Below the pieces are notes generated by a model. The model did not search any database. It was given only the letters and a program-made list of their open reading frames with translations, and was not told the DNA's origin. From Haematococcus lacustris (taxonomy: Eukaryota > Chlorophyta > Chlorophyceae > Chlamydomonadales > Haematococcaceae), in contig JASKMD010000007.1 of the NCBI GenBank assembly GCA_030144725.1, positions 6,384,013-6,448,012 on the forward strand: a stretch of DNA of 64,000 nucleotides, in the 5' to 3' direction. How positions within the stretch are numbered: the stretch's first letter is position 1; every line of letters starts with the position of its first letter. A program made the translations under genes and the position numbers. Of the stretch, positions 43,596 through 53,285 are shown piece after piece.

Positions 43596-46500
43596 TCAAG
43601 AACACTGCGCTACCTCCTTCATCGACTCAATAGGTAGGGCGGCCTTTGACATGGGTATCGGGGCTGGTGCTCCGTCTTCATGTCGCACTGCACTCGCCTC
43701 CTGCCCCTCATGCCGGCATGCTAGGAACTCGATGATGTGCTCAGCCACCATCTCAGCCTGCTCAATTTGAGGGCTGTGGCCTGCTCGCTCCACCCAGCAA
43801 AGCCGACACCGCTGGGGCCCCAGGGCGCTGGCCCACCGCTCAGCCAGCTGCACAAGCAGAGAAGGATGGATGACCCGGTGATGTAGTTCGGGGGCATGGG
43901 GTGCATGCTGCCGTAGCGAGGGTGTGGAAAGCAGTGGTGGCAGCAAGGGTGAGGATGGCAGAGCCACCACACACTCATGTTGAGACATCCATGCAAGACA
44001 TGTAGAGGTATTTAGCTGTGGGTAGTCGGGTGTACCCTTGATGACTACAAACCCTGTATAGTAATGTTTGCACATGGCACAGGGAGAGAGTAGCAGAGCT
44101 GGTGGCAGTGGCAGCCAATCAGCCTCGTGGCTCCTTGCTCAGGGTGGCGTGTATATTCATGTGCATACACCAAGAGTGGATCAAGAGCACACCAAGAGCG
44201 CACCAGGGGCACACCAGGGGCAGGGGCAGGGGCAGGGGCAGGGGCAGGGGCAGGGGGTTACCTTGGGCTCTATAATCTCATCATGGCGCCCCCACAGCAG
44301 CAGCACTGGCTGCTGAATCTGCACGGCACATGGGGTGGCACATTAGCAGTTCTGCCAGCTACAAGATTCTCTGTGTCATTCGCATTGCCCCTGAAGTTGT
44401 GGGCAGGTGCCTACCCCACAGCCCCTGCCACGGCAGCACTCCCAGCCCCTGCCAGGCAGCCTAAACAATGACCACACACGTTGCTTTGAAGTGTGTGTAG
44501 CACAGCACTGCCAGGTCAGTGGCCTGGGCTCCAGTGGCAGCAGCGGCAGTGTGGTGCCCCTGGACCTCAGTGACACCCACTACCCCATCCAGGCAACGAT
44601 GCAGCCGCTATCTATGTGGTGCAGATGTTTGATCCTCCCAGCCATGGTCCAGGCAGACGTACAGCATGGCACATCAGCTGTCGTGCATCCACAGGTCCCT
44701 CCGCCCTCCTTCCCTTTCATCTAGCATTTTGCCTCTCCTAGTGGTTGCCATGTCCTACTCGCATGCTCTCCCTTGTCCCCTTCTGCATGCTACCCTGGTC
44801 CTCAGCTTTAGTAGCCAGGCCCCAGGCGCTGGATTTCTCCGTGTTCAGTTCTTTTTTTTCAATGGTTTCAAAGCTCCGGCCGTACCTGCTGGATGCGCTG
44901 CTCTGGCATGAAGTAGCCCCCTGACTGGATGAAGGCGACGTTGGCCTCAAACCAGCCTGTGCACCAGGGTCCACCCGCACTGTGCCTCACAATAATTGCT
45001 GCCTAGAAAGCTTTGATGAAGCAGGCAGAAAACATGGGGCCGGCAGGCAGGCCGGCAGGCAGGCAGGCCGGCAGGCAGGCAAAAGCTGCAGCTCACACAC
45101 CCACTCAATCACACTATGGAGAACCCATTCTTTCACACGACCTCAACCTTGGCACAAGCAGTTCAGATTCCAGTGAGCACCATTGTGTGGAGTATGCCAT
45201 CCTGCACTATAAACTACCATAACATCTAAAGCACTCTCATCATGTACATCTTGTTTAACAACTCACACATACACTCGCATTCCTTGCGGTGACAGTGGTA
45301 CATCATTTGTGCAGCTGCCATCAATCTTAGCTGTGGGATGCAAGGCAAGGCTGTGGCACACATAGGTGAGCAACAGAGGCGGCAGCGGCAGCAGCAGCAG
45401 GCCCCAGGCTGCTCACCAGGCAGGAAGGTGTTCAGGCGCCCCACTCGCCAGGCATCATCCGTGGCCCATGTCGCCTTGTCGTAGTAAGCCAGCTGCAGGC
45501 AGTGCAGGAACACAGCCTTCACCCCGCTACCATCCCTGGATCGACTCCTCACCAGGACAGAGGGTATGTTGAAAGGCATGTGGTGACTTCACCCAACAAG
45601 GGGGAGAGGCAGCTGAGGAGGAGGCAGAGGAGGCTGCAGCTTGCCTCTGCAGAGCGTTTGGTTGCATGCCCTGCATGTCAGCCACAGCCTGAACCCACAG
45701 CCGTCAGCCTCACCCTGCTGTGAGTGTCACACCCTGCTGTGAGGTCACACCCTGCTGTGAGGGGCAAACCACACCCCAGCTGCAGTTCCAGCTGCAATGG
45801 CCAGCCTCTCTGCAGCTTGCACGACCTGCCTGTATGGCCTGCTGACCTGCCCCATACCCATCCCAAGCAAACTCCCTCTCCTCTATTCTGCACCCTGCAC
45901 CTGGTCCTTGCTTTCCTACCGGTCTCACTGCCACTGCTGCTGCCACCCCAGGCACCTGGTTGGCTCTGCTGCGCAACCACACAGTCCTCAGCAGTGCCAC
46001 ACCCAGCGCTGCGAGGGGCCAAGGGGCTGGCGGCACGCCCTCAGTGAAGCCCTGGGCACTGATGAGCACCAGCCGCTGCACAGCCTGCAGGCGCAGCCAC
46101 AGCAGGACTAGCTCTGAGGTTTGTGGGAGGGCAGCTTCACACATTCTGTCAAGACTAAATGCATACCACCCATCACCAATACCACCACCGCCACCACCAC
46201 CACCACCACCACCACCATTTGCCATCATCGGCAGCAGCACCAGTTCTCTGGGTTAACCTATGCACTAGCCCCACCTCTCATGTCCTCCTCTAGCTTGGGG
46301 GGTTCTAACCCCTAATGTTTGCCCTGGCCCAACCCTCCTCCCTCCTCCCTCCTCCCTCCTCCCTCCTCCCTCCTCCCTCCTCCCTCCTCCCTCCTCCCTC
46401 CTCCCTCCTCCCTCCTCCCTCCTCCCTCCTCCCTCCTCCCTCCTCCCTCCTCCCTCCTCCCTCCCTCCTCCCTCCTCCCTCCCCCTGCCAGCAGATGCCA

Positions 46501-48403
46501 TGCCAATGCCTGCCTGTGGGTGCTGTATGGCAAAGTCTGCTGCAATGGTGCCACCCAGGGAGGTGCCCGCCAGGACCAGAGGTCGGCCCCCCAGGTGCTG
46601 CTGCCTGAAGGCCTCCAGGTGGTCGCACTTGAGGGCAGGGGTCACAGGCAGACGGGGGTGCCGCTGCCAGGCTGCATGGTCAGTGAAGCCCCAGCCCAGC
46701 AGGTCCACGGCCACAACAGGCAACCCCTGCATTGACAGGGGAAGGGCCAGGGCAAGGGAGGCAGCGGGGTCCAGGGTAGACAAGGAAGCAACAAGGTGGA
46801 AGATCAGGGGCAGGGGTGGGGCAGAGGGCAGGGGGATGCCAGGTCAGGGGTGCGGGCCTGGCCAAGAGTAGGGGTGGTGTGATGCATCTAGCATCTACCA
46901 CAGACAGTGTGAGAACCACCGTGCCACAGGCATTCGATGTTAACATGCCTCGTTCTGTATTGCCTGCATCTAGCATGCTCAGCTGCAGCACCCACGGGGT
47001 CACAGGGAGGGGAGCAGGGGGATAGCAGCACCAGGGGCCTAGCTGTGGACCGCAGCTGCATGAAGGGCCATCACAGTCAGCCCCTACAGCTGCACGCCAA
47101 GGCCTACCGCTCCTAAGTGGACCCTACCGCGCGCTGCTGCAGCAGTGGGTACAGCCGCCGCCACTCCAGGCTGCTGCTGTCAAAACTGCAAAGGCAACAG
47201 AAGCCCCGCTACATAAGTGACGGCGCTGCTGCTACTGCTGTTGCTGCTGATGCTGCTGGTGGTAGTCGTGGTGATGATGCCCATGACATGAGCCTGATGG
47301 TGCTAAGACGTCACAGAATGCGCTCCTATGGAAGGGGCCCCAAGAAACCCCGTCGGTCAACCGGAGTGCCGACAACCATGCGCAGGGGTGTGATAGCCCT
47401 ATAGGGTTAGGCACCTGCTGTGGGCTGACCCACACCACGTATATAGCTATAGGAGCAATAGAAGGTGAGGGGCCGGCAAGGGTACTGGCTCTATGTTAGG
47501 GTACTGGCTTCTGGATCAGGCTGTAGCTGTGCATGGGTGTGCTGCATGTGCACCTCCTAGCACACATGCGGGATGATCATCACTCCATGAATCTCACGGA
47601 GAACCCAAGTTGCTTGAAATGGCCACCGCCCATCTTAATGCACATCGTGTGATGGCTAAGAAGAAGCGGAAGGGCACTGACAAGCAAAAGAAGGGCCCTG
47701 CAAAGAAACTGAAAGGTTCGTGTCCCTAGCCGACTGCGTGTCCCCAGCCGTGAGCTCCGCGCTGTGTCATAACCCGTCGCTCCTGTTGGTTCCATCGCTC
47801 GCCTCAAGGAAAACAACGACAGGAGCGCAGGAATGGCTGGGAAACGAAGAGGCGCGAAGTAAGGGGCCGCTCCCGCCTTGTGTGTCCCCGCATTGTGTCG
47901 TGGCCTGTCAAGTGGCCTGTCAGGTGGCAGGTGGAGCTCCGCCTATTGCGCCCAGCCTAAAGCCAGCAGCGTGACCAGCCAGTGCGGGGCCTGATGCGGT
48001 GCCCGGTAGTGGCCCCCCGCAAGCCCCAACAGGCCCCATGCAGCAGCCAGGAAGCCACACAGCCAGCAGCCTCAGAGCCTGGGCCCAGCACTCCCCCTCC
48101 AGCCAAGCGCACCAAGGCTGAGCAGGCAGCTGAGCCCACCCAGCCTACCAAGGGCGAAGGCAAGGGCAAGGGCAAGGGCAAGGGCAAGGGCAAGGGCAAG
48201 GCTGCCAAAGCCAAGCCAGCACCACAGCCAGGCAGGTGGGTAGACCGGGACTGCAATGCAGCGCTCAACATGCAGCGCATAGGGGAGAGCAGGTGGCGCC
48301 CACTGGAGCTGTGCTACTGGCCAGAGCAGGGAGCGCTGTCAGCCAAGGGCAAGGAGTACCCAGGCCTGGGCTACCAGCGGTTGCGAGACAAGCCACCCAA
48401 GGC

Positions 48404-48437
<34 letters not shown>

Positions 48438-49281
48438 CTTGAGGCACAGTAGTGTGTGGCCCCTTCTTGAGCTGTTATCAGCTTACATTCAGCGCATGTT
48501 TTTCATGCCAGCTCTAGACTATAGCCCTCGCGGTCAGGCAATAGTGTAGGTGGTAGGCACTCATGCACCATGTCCATGTGCATTGGGTATACTGCACACA
48601 GCCCTTGACCACCATTTGAGGCGGGCCACTAGGGACCACTAGTGGTCCCAAGTGGCCCGGCTTTTATGGAGGCCCTAGTGAGGGACAAGGGGGCTGATGG
48701 TGCTGTGTGCTAAGTGATAAGTAATCAGGGGTGTCATGCTGGTATGGTGGTCATTGGGCCGCAGCCACTGTGGTAGATTGCCTGCTGCTGCTTCATCTGC
48801 TGGTGTGACGCCTCATCCAGCCAGCCCTATGGAGCAACACTGACCGGAGTACACCTGTTCAGCACCTGTGGAGCAGCAGCAGCACAGGGGCGTCAGGGCC
48901 CACGCCAGCTGCGTCCAGCTCAGGCCCAGTGGGCCCTACAACGGCTGTGCGAAGAGGAGTAAAGCTTTGGCCGGGCATGTTGACGGGTACTCGGCGCATC
49001 TGCAGGTCAGCGCCAGCAACGGGAAGCGAAGGAGAAGGGGGGTGGGTGGGTGTAATTGTGGGGGTGTCGTCTACTTTTGCCTGAGCTGATATGCTGCTTT
49101 GTACCTGCTTTGCCATGGCGTGACAGTAAGGGTCCGAGATGTCTAAGATAGGGGGAGGCATGAAACTGGGGTAGGCGGACATTGTCTCCGCTTGCCCGCC
49201 ACTTGTGGAGGCTCGGCTAGTACTGCCAGCGGCTGTCTTCACACCACTCGTCGCCACTCTGAGCCTGTGCGGGCATCTCAT
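43596..49281 (-). CDS. Plastid-type alpha/beta hydrolase
   Basis: Nine exons join in phase: 49281-49105, 48999-48866, 47185-47128, 46726-46514, 46084-45956, 45492-45417, 44956-44886, 44318-44262 and 43847-43596, giving 388 aa. The N-terminus (MRCPHRLRVATSG, then Ser/Thr/Ala-rich) looks like a plastid transit peptide; an upstream in-frame ATG exists at 49344. Core motifs are LLLLHSFDSSSLEWRRLYP, VVAVDLLGWGFTDH, the nucleophile elbow GTSLGG (Ser about 179), LVLISAQGFTEG, WGRHDEI (Asp about 299) and AGHSPQIEQ (His about 329), so the triad is complete. The family normally has HGF where this protein has HSF. It resembles the plant proteins related to At4g36530; the substrate is unknown. The intron after 46514 uses a GC donor. 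The copia element lies in its 3' flank and a TnpB/Fanzor-like relic in its second intron. Confidence 0.85.
44209..44257. repeat. (GGGGCA)n array
   Basis: Eight near-perfect units lie beside the exon at 44318-44262 of the hydrolase gene, in an intron. Confidence 0.9.
46325..46485. repeat. (CCTCCCT)n heptanucleotide array
   Basis: More than 20 units lie within the hydrolase intron between 46514 and 46084. Because 7 is not a multiple of 3, all frames stay open and give spurious repeats. Confidence 0.95.
47310..47625 (-). repeat. Dispersed repeat R1, inverted copy 4
   Basis: Reverse complement of the R1 copy at 16497-16815. It is directly upstream of relic B, which suggests R1 is part of the same transposon family. 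Confidence 0.7.
47619..48452 (+). pseudogene. TnpB/Fanzor-like nuclease fragment (relic B)
   Basis: At 47619 a short frame reads MATAHLNAHRVMAKKKRKG and a Lys-rich stretch resembling a nuclear localisation signal, then stops. From about 47965 a second frame runs QPVRGLMRCP, a Pro/Ser/Lys-Gly linker, then GRWVDRDCNAALNMQRIGE, RWRPLELCYW and a poly-Gln end (stop at 48452). D-R-D-x-N-A-A-x-N is the RuvC-III signature of TnpB/Fanzor proteins. The RuvC-I and RuvC-II parts are missing, so it is dead. It lies in an intron of the hydrolase gene, antisense to it. It is the best preserved C-terminus of the three copies. Confidence 0.5.
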
Positions 49282-51506
49282 GAATACCCCGCTCTTCCGC
49301 AATGGACAGCACAGACCCTTTTGATGGCATTGCTGCAACATCACGTTAGCACAGGGCTAAGTAGCTAGAGGGCACGCAAGGATAACATAAAAGAAGTGAC
49401 GATTACTATGCGGCGTCACACTGATTCAGCACGCGAGCTCAGCAGCTGGCTGGCCATGCCTAACCCAAGCAGAGTGGGCCAGGAGTGGGTGCAAGTGCGC
49501 GATAGAGGCCGGCTGCAGAAGTGGCAGCAGCGGCACCAGCGGCAGCGATAGTCAGCTGTGACACGCCCTGAGGAAATTTCAAATTTTGACGAACGGAGCC
49601 CGTAGGCCACGGATAGCAGTTGCGCCTGGTGCATTGCAATCGTATTTTTGCGCTGTATCCCGCTGATGGTTGTGCCTGGCCTGAAGCCTGTGGCCCCCTC
49701 CACAGTCAATGTGCTTGAGACGCAAGCTTGCTATTGGGTGCTAGCTGTTGTAAGGTCATACAAGTCAGAACGCCTATCGCAGCACTGTGCAGCATCACGT
49801 GACGGTCCAGTCGAGCGCGACGGTGGCGGGAGGTGCATCTATAGTCCTAGTTTGCCCAGGTAAGTGGCGCAGCACCATCAAAAGCGGCATGCCCCATGCC
49901 TCGATTGACCGGAAATTGGTGTTCCTGTGACTGGCGCCAGGCACTAGCCAGGACTCCATCCGCGACCGTTGTCACACACATGTGTCCGTAGCAAACACAT
50001 TTACACAATAGGTAAGGTTGCTGTAACATGCAAGTGAGGTGTGAGTGACAGCATCACAGCAAGCCCATGGCACGCCCAGCCATGCCACAACCATGTTAAC
50101 TAATAAAATGGTATGCCACTGAGCTAGTGGCCTGTATGCACCCAAATGAAACTGCAGCCCAAGTTTGATGTGGCGCTGACGATGCGTTAAACACTAACAT
50201 GGGTATGTAATCTCCTAACCTCATGTCCTCTCACTACCCCTATGTGCAATCCTATTCGGCTGCAGGAAGGCATGCCACGGTGTCTCTTTTGAGGTGTGTG
50301 ATGGCAGCTCATGTGATGTGGGCTTTTCACATGCTTGACGGCAAGCTTGGCAATGGTTGCATGCTTGCTTGTTGGCATGATCACAGAGGTGGACCGCTGC
50401 CTTGTTAACTGCAATCGCAGGTGGCGCACCTGCCGCTGCAGTGCCTCTGCTGCCTCATCCACGTTTGCCTTCACCCGGGCTGGTAGAGGCGCAGGAGGTG
50501 GCAGCGACAGCGGCGGATGCACCAGCAGTGGGGCAAAGTGAGGCTGCAGAGGAAGGGGGCCCAGCTCTAGGGGAGGGGGTGTCAGCTGCGGGTGTGGATG
50601 AAAGGATGGCAGCTGCAGCTGCGGGAGGAGGGGGAGGGCCTGCGGAGGGAGGGTCGGCATATGCGGGAAAGGGGGTGCCAGCGGGAGGGGTGGTGGGTGT
50701 AGGAGGAGGGGTTGGAGGAGGGGTGGGGCTGATGCTTGGAGGAGGAGTGGAGGAGGAGGAGTTGAGTGGGGTGATGGTTTAGTGCTGGGAGGTGGTGAAA
50801 GGTGGCCGGCAAGCGGACAGCCGGAAGGTAAGGGAGGGCATGAGCTGCCCACGAGTGCTTCTGGCCATGGGATGGCAGGAAGGCCTGAGCATCTGAGGCA
50901 AGCTGTCAACACGAGATGAGTCACGTGCCCATGTGTCACTGAACTGCCACAGCCGCCCGTTGACCGATAGAATGCTGCACGCACAACAAAGGGGGCATCT
51001 AACTTGGGTGCAAGTGAGAGCTAGTGCATGTCAGTGCATGTGAGCGATTGTTGATGCTGATGTTGGGGTATCTTACCATGAAGCTTGGCGGTTTGAAGGT
51101 GACATTGGTTCCTTGGTAAGGCTGTGTGGCAGAGGAAGAAGGGTCCTGCATGACGAGCAAGATCGAGGCAGGGTTGAGGGCTGAAGTTGTTGTTTGTTGT
51201 AGCCGTTCTCTACCTGCTGTTGATCAAGTATTTCATTGTATACTATTGTGGAGCTTTGTAAGTACCAACCTGTCGCTCAGCTTTGGTGGCGCCCCCTGCC
51301 CAGCAACTTGTAGGCCGTGCCGGATGGCGGCTACTTCCAATTCCATGGAATGTTCATCCTTCTGATGCTGCAGCGGTTGTGCCCGTGAAACCTGCAAGAA
51401 CACACAAAAATAGCATGCACCATGGGGCATGCACCCTGCATTAAGGATCTGCAACAAGGAGGTCTACAGGAACATGTGGTGCAAACAAACATATGATGCA
51501 TGGCCA

Positions 51507-52316
51507 CTAACCTCCAGCAGTGATTGTGTGGCGGGCCCATCGCTGCAGCCGGACACCGGGCGATGTGTGGCAGTTGACACTAGACACCGGACACCGGACG
51601 TTGTGTGGCCCCTGCCCCTGATGGTGGGTGGACACTGGGCAGGACCTGCAGCCACATGCGCCAGCCCAGCCCCCTGCCCCTGCAGCCCTGCCCCTCCCTG
51701 CCCCTTGCTGCTGCCAGCTGCCAGGATGGTGGGTGGACACTGGGCAGGACCTGCAGCCACATGCGCCAGCCCAGCCCCCTGCCCCTGCAGCCCTGCCCCT
51801 CCCTGCCCCTTGCTGCTGCCAGCTGGTGGTGGGTGGACGCCGGGCAGGGTGAGTTGAGGCGAGGCGATGAGCAATGAGGGCGAGGTCTTTGGCTTCACAA
51901 GCCGCTTTCAACTGGCTGTCCACAACACTGGCTGGCCCAATGACATGCAGCTTGTACTCTGGGGCACGAGTGAGGCTACCCTTAAGGCGCAAGGCTTCAT
52001 GACGCAATCGCCATGCCACCTCCATCCCATCCTCCCCCTGGTGCACACCCACAGCTACCCATGCATAGAGCTCCCTGGTGACGTTGGGGCAAGTGCACTT
52101 GCAACAGAGCACGCATTTGCCCTGGTTGGGGTGCTTGAACCTTGGCATGCCTTCCTGCAGCCGAATAGGATGGCACATGGTGGTAGTGAGAAGACATGAG
52201 GTTGGGGGTTGCATACCCATGTTAGTGCTGAGCGCATCGTCAGCGCCACATGAAACTTGGGCTGTAGTTTCATTTGGGTGCAAACAGGCCACTAGCTCAG
52301 TGGCATACCATTTCAT
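51507..52316 (-). CDS. Hypothetical ORF in the long-TIR transposon
   Basis: A frame of 269 codons on the minus strand. The first 170 residues look protein-like: HPNQGKCVLCCKCTCPNV (four Cys, possibly metal binding), then REL, YAWVAVGVHQGEDGMEVAW and RLRHEALRLKG. The last 90 residues run through a duplicated tandem repeat and are probably not coding. Copy 1 (1-400, minus strand) keeps the first part in a broken form. I do not recognise the family; it could be the C-terminal zinc segment of a transposase. Confidence 0.35.
   Translation of the reverse strand: MKWYATELVACLHPNETTAQVSCGADDALSTNMGMQPPTSCLLTTTMCHPIRLQEGMPRFKHPNQGKCVLCCKCTCPNVTRELYAWVAVGVHQGEDGMEVAWRLRHEALRLKGSLTRAPEYKLHVIGPASVVDSQLKAACEAKDLALIAHRLASTHPARRPPTTSWQQQGAGRGRAAGAGGWAGACGCRSCPVSTHHPGSWQQQGAGRGRAAGAGGWAGACGCRSCPVSTHHQGQGPHNVRCPVSSVNCHTSPGVRLQRWARHTITAGG
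51611..51840. repeat. Tandem duplication, unit about 108 bp
   Basis: The block starting GATGGTGGGTGGACACTGG and ending CTTGCTGCTGCCAGCTG occurs twice in a row with near identity, and a third partial unit follows. It lies inside the long-TIR transposon. Confidence 0.85.
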
Positions 52317-53070
52317 TAGTTAACATGGCCGTGGCATGGCTGGGCGTGCCATGGGCTTGCTGTGATGCTGTCACTCACACCTCACTTGCATGTTGCAGCA
52401 ACCTTACCTATTGTGTAGATGAGCTTGATACTGACACATGTGTGTGCCAACGGTCGCGGATGGAGCCCTTGCTAGTGCCTGGCGCCAGTCAGAGAAACAC
52501 CGAAATCTGGTCAGTCAAGGCATGGGGCATGACGCGTTTATTGGTATCACGCCAAATGGTATGGGCAAACTAGGACTAGAGATGCACCTCCGGCTCCTGT
52601 TGCGCTCGACTGGACAGTCACGTGATTGTGCAACGCGTCCCTGGAACAATTTGTGCGATGCCCAGTGATAGAGACCACTACTATAGGCTCATCCGCGGGG
52701 GAACATGTTCGCCCACCACCATCGCGGCCGTACTAGAGGCCAGCGACACAGACACGGCTTGAGCTATAGAGCGGGCTGGTGCAAACACGATGTCCTGAGG
52801 TGGCCTGTGTGACCCAAACTGACCCATGCGAACATTTTATCAGGCGTGTCACAGCTGACACTGATTGGAGGCATCGCTATAAAGTAAATGGGTCAAGATG
52901 GGTGGACCTCACGAGTATAGAAGGGTGCACTCAGATGACAGTTGCGGCTCTAACAGTATGAGATGTAGTGAAGGTAACACGCAGCATGGCCATGTCGCTA
53001 TGCTTCGGTATGCTTGCAGTGCTTGCATTACTTGGAGCATGACATGGGCACCCACAAATTGTCGACTTAC

Positions 53071-53280
53071 CTGGGTCACCAATGTAGCAGCAATATATAC
53101 ACCAAACGCTTGAAGTGCTGATCGCCACGCCGCTGAAACTCGCAACAAATCATTGACGCTGAGCCGCAAAGTCCGCGCTCGCATTCTCGCGTGGCGGCCC
53201 ACCATGCGCAGAGCTAAAAGGGCGTATGGGTCTCTTTGAGCAGTTGCAGCCGCCCCGGTGAGGCCACCCGGCTTCGACAA
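53071..53280 (-). CDS. First exon of an unrecognised divergent gene
   Basis: A 70-codon exon starts MSKPGGLTGAAATAQ and ends at a perfect donor (CAG followed by GTAAGT). It includes a basic RHARMRARTLRLS segment and an amphipathic stretch VSAAWRSALQAFGVYIAATL, faintly like helix 2 of a histone fold, but I do not assert that. The start codon is 5 bp from the UTP15 start on the other strand. Later exons are not found; the long-TIR transposon occupies the downstream side. It may be a real gene broken by the transposon, or a chance ORF. Confidence 0.35.
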
Positions 53281-53285
53281 GGCAG

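Larger units (their letters stand above)
49552..52858. mobile_element. Long-TIR DNA transposon, full copy
   Basis: The left tip TCAGCTGTGACACGCC (49552) is the inverse of the right tip (52858). Inward from about 49790 and 52620, the arms are inverted copies of each other up to about 50278 and 52145. Between tip and arm the left side carries unrelated sequence. The interior has G/C-rich low-complexity sequence. Adjacent flanks show no target duplication; the 7-mer GCGATAG before the left tip instead matches the base run after the right tip of copy 1 (969-975). Confidence 0.7.

Noticed and set aside
46265..46783. Reading the hydrolase exon into a long Arg/Glu-rich tail
   Set aside because: The tail is translation of the (CCTCCCT)n array; phase and family alignment show the exon ends at 46514 with a GC donor.
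50187..50984. A 265-codon minus-strand ORF rich in Pro and Leu
   Set aside because: Low-complexity translation of GGAGG-rich DNA inside the long-TIR transposon, with no recognisable domain.
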